This document shows positions 40,069-40,352 of a stretch of DNA of 40,352 nt, in pieces (the stretch's first letter is position 1; each line of letters opens with the position of its first letter). Origin of the DNA: an uncultured Collinsella sp. (lineage in GTDB: Bacteria > Actinomycetota > Coriobacteriia > Coriobacteriales > Coriobacteriaceae). The translations under genes and the position numbers were made by a program. The notes under the pieces were generated by a model. The model did no database searches. It saw nothing but the letters and a program-made list of their open reading frames with translations, and had not been told where the DNA came from. The stretch spans positions 1-40,352 of the forward strand of contig CABRFZ010000023.1 of the NCBI GenBank assembly GCA_902470365.1, written 5' to 3'.

Positions 40069-40238
40069 GAAAGCTCATCCCGTTTTGTGCGTCTAGAGTG
40101 GGATGCGGTTTCCCAAAGGTGCCGTTAGGGGAAACCACATCCCGGTTTATGCCCTTGAAATGGGATGTCGTTTCCCGGAGGGGGCCCAGCGGGAAACGGC
40201 ATCCCATTCTGGGCCCGAAAAGTGGGATACGGTTTCCG
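40069..40238 (+). repeat. Short array of 62-bp hairpin repeats
   Basis: Markers TGGGA at 40099, 40161 and 40223 give a 62-bp period, and a partial unit (GGGAAAGCTCATCCC) starts at 40069. Unit sequence matches the arrays at 13351-13800 and 18088-18457, in the same orientation. The 190 bases before it (39877-40068) contain no gene I can support. Confidence 0.8.
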
Positions 40239-40251
40239 GCCGGCATGAAAA

Positions 40252-40284
40252 AAGCCTCCGCAGCTCGTGTGGCTGCGGAGGCTT
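40252..40284 (-). terminator. Terminator at right edge
   Basis: A 13-bp perfect stem (40252-40264 with 40272-40284). Read on the minus strand it is followed by TTTTTTCATG, so it would end a minus-strand gene lying beyond the right edge. A minus-strand frame is open from the edge to a TAA at 40286-40284, but the other two minus frames are open there too, so I do not call a gene. Confidence 0.65.
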
Positions 40285-40352
40285 TATTCGTTGCGGTGCA
40301 TTGTGTTTGGGTCGTTGAGATGAGTCGATTTGCCCCGAAAGAGGAGGGCATT

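Noticed and set aside
40284..40352. 3' end of a minus-strand gene at the right edge
   Set aside because: All three minus frames are open over the short visible stretch, so coding cannot be judged, although the adjacent terminator makes it plausible.

Overview
The window looks like chromosome from a high-GC, Gram-positive gut actinobacterium of the class Coriobacteriia, most likely Collinsella. This rests on GC-rich codon use, three surface proteins ending in a LANTG sorting signal with a membrane anchor, good AGGAGG-type ribosome sites, and several families of short palindromic intergenic repeats. The genus is my inference from gene style; no database was consulted.

Layout. 1-3185: ilvE (branched-chain aminotransferase), a 200-bp inverted-repeat element, lemA on the minus strand and a divergent TetR-type regulator. 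3192-5950: tRNA-Ser(TGA), a TadA tRNA deaminase fused in frame to a glycerate kinase, several intergenic repeats and the SRP RNA with its own promoter. 5985-8602: a tandem duplication carrying two paralogous secreted coiled-coil proteins with LANTG anchors. 8719-13120: a heterodimeric ABC exporter and a small flavodoxin-like protein. 13140-18690: a roughly 1,360-codon LANTG surface protein broken by a single-base frameshift. It is bracketed by two arrays of 62-bp hairpin repeats and, outside these, by two copies (opposite strands) of a long imperfect palindrome that looks like a structured RNA. 18689-22062: an LtaS-like phosphoglycerol transferase and a nitroreductase. 22222-26959: a potassium module (Kup, a small membrane protein, a short KdpD-like kinase and a KdpE-like regulator). 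27054-33905: an RlmKL-type rRNA methyltransferase, a Cof-type HAD phosphatase, a transaldolase-family aldolase and the Tex protein. 34315-38741: a minus-strand SDR / MFS / Gfo-Idh operon with a divergent LysR-type regulator. 38785-39876: a membrane GGDEF protein. The right edge holds a third short 62-bp repeat array and a terminator.

How the genes work together. Most protein genes are ordinary housekeeping or transport genes. Kup and the Kdp-like two-component pair probably form one potassium-homeostasis unit, although no kdpFABC pump is present. The SDR/MFS/Gfo-Idh/LysR group looks like an inducible pathway for uptake and oxidation of a sugar, polyol or sugar acid that I cannot name. The two ABC half-transporters overlap in function: one has a degenerate nucleotide site and the other the complementary odd signature, as in known heterodimeric exporters.

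The least ordinary content is between the genes: at least six families of palindromic or tandem repeats, two of them MITE-like with matched ends. The strongest candidate for an undescribed element is the pair of covarying, palindromic, RNA-like elements at 13162-13292 and 18538-18669 around the surface-protein gene.
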